From: Myxococcales bacterium
GTDB taxonomy: Bacteria > Myxococcota > Polyangia > Fen-1088
Direction: 5' to 3'
DNA: 15,127 bases
Assembly (NCBI GenBank): GCA_003159055.1
Contig: PMLH01000534.1
Coordinates: 1-15,127, forward strand
The first letter of the stretch is position 1. Every line of letters begins with the position of its first letter. Under the pieces are notes generated by a model, which saw only the letters and a list, made by a program, of their open reading frames with translations, did not search any database and was not told the DNA's origin. Shown piece by piece: positions 14,442 to 15,127 of the stretch. The position numbers and the translations under genes were made by a program.

Positions 14442-15127
14442 GCCACGTACACGAACACGACCTTCAGATACTGCCCCTCGGTGAATCCGGGCGGCAACGG
14501 ATGGTCGGCGCCGGGGCCCAGACGATCGAGGATGCGGATCTCACGGGTGGCTTGGCGGGCGGCGGCGGCAAGAATTCGCTCGAAGTCCTCCAAGCCGACG
14601 TTCTGTGAGCATGAGCACGAAACCAGCACGGCCCCCGGCGCGCACGCGGTGAGAGCAAGGGCGTTCAGGCGTTCGTAGCCCTTGCTTGCGGCTTCCAGGT
14701 CCTTTCGGGCCCGTGCAAATTTGGGTGGATCGACGACGACCAGGTCGTACGAACGCGGGGTCGCGGTTTCGAGAAAGCGGAAGGTGTCGGACTCGATGGC
14801 TTGAATTGGCACACCGTTGGCCGCGGCGTGGGCTTCGATGCGGCCGATGGCGCGAGACGAGCTGTCGACGGCCGTGATCTCCGTCGCGCCAGCCCTGCCA
14901 GCCTGAAGGGCAAATCCACCAGCGTACGAATAGCAGTCGAGCACTCGGGCGAATTTCTTCGGCTGAGCGGCAACCATCTGCCCTACCCTCACGCGGCTCG
15001 GACGCTGGTCGAGAAATAGCCCGGTCTTCTGACCGGCGAGCGGCTCGGCTTCGAGGCGAATCCCATCTTCTTGGCAAGGCACCTGCGCGCGCGGCTCGCC
15101 CCGCACCACGCGCGTCTCGGCGGCAAA
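14438..15127 (-). CDS. RlmI-type class I SAM-dependent rRNA methyltransferase (5' end outside window)
   Basis: The last 229 codons of a gene that runs off the right edge; residues upstream of the GTG at 15109 (FAAETR) continue in frame to the boundary, so this is a truncated view. It holds QKTGLFLDQR, SAM-binding motif I VLDCYSYAGGFALQAGRAG, the acidic end of strand 2 (TAVDSS), motif IV VVVDPPKFARARKDLEAA and LVSCSCSQNVG with cysteines in the catalytic motif VI region. This pattern is that of the RlmI/RlmK family, where RlmI makes m5C1962 in 23S rRNA. The usual N-terminal PUA domain and full ~390-residue length cannot be checked here. The gene name is therefore left blank. The C-terminus QYLKVVFVYVA is typical for the family. 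Confidence 0.9.
   Translation of the reverse strand, partial: FAAETRVVRGEPRAQVPCQEDGIRLEAEPLAGQKTGLFLDQRPSRVRVGQMVAAQPKKFARVLDCYSYAGGFALQAGRAGATEITAVDSSSRAIGRIEAHAAANGVPIQAIESDTFRFLETATPRSYDLVVVDPPKFARARKDLEAASKGYERLNALALTACAPGAVLVSCSCSQNVGLEDFERILAAAARQATREIRILDRLGPGADHPLPPGFTEGQYLKVVFVYVA

Overview
The window is high-G+C, gene-dense bacterial chromosomal DNA. No organism is named by any sequence here. A Ser/Thr kinase with a GGMAEIF glycine-rich loop and a PEGA tail, a small RRM RNA-binding protein, paired M16 peptidase-like proteins, an ECF sigma factor with a zinc-binding anti-sigma factor, and long low-complexity tails on housekeeping enzymes together suggest a Myxococcota/deltaproteobacterial-type Gram-negative bacterium (inference). 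I saw no tRNA, rRNA, insertion sequence, prophage or CRISPR array, so this looks like core chromosome.

Layout. Positions 1-2316 (+) hold the end of one M16 metallopeptidase-family gene and a complete second one that overlaps it by 4 bases. The second lacks the zinc motif. Converging on it is a half-length, six-helix MFS-like membrane protein (2323-2973, -). A 396-base gap leads to an RRM-type RNA-binding protein (3370-3648, +) followed by a strong hairpin, and then a transmembrane Ser/Thr protein kinase ending in a PEGA domain (3883-5718, +).

The centre is a DNA-repair block. On the minus strand, recQ-like helicase (11348-8970) is followed by a 1031-residue protein (8836-5741) that joins an endonuclease Q (EndoQ, PHP plus zinc ribbon) module to a UvrD/Rep superfamily 1 helicase. 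A 133-base spacer between them carries an array of CCGGTTCCG repeats. Divergent from recQ is radC (11596-12273, +). The EndoQ-UvrD fusion is the most striking object in the window. It suggests a machine that nicks DNA at deaminated or otherwise altered bases and unwinds from the nick.

The right side is an envelope/stress block on the plus strand. It has an outer-membrane barrel protein with a probable leaderless promoter (12320-13216), then an ECF sigma factor (13296-13967) preceded by a good sigma-E-type promoter (GGAACTT, 16 bases, TCTGT), suggesting autoregulation, and a translationally coupled membrane-anchored zinc-binding anti-sigma factor (13964-14335). The window ends in the C-terminal part of an RlmI-type rRNA methyltransferase (14438-15127, -). 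A second GC-rich inverted repeat, containing the same CCGGTTCCG word as the recQ-downstream array, lies between the two convergent gene ends.
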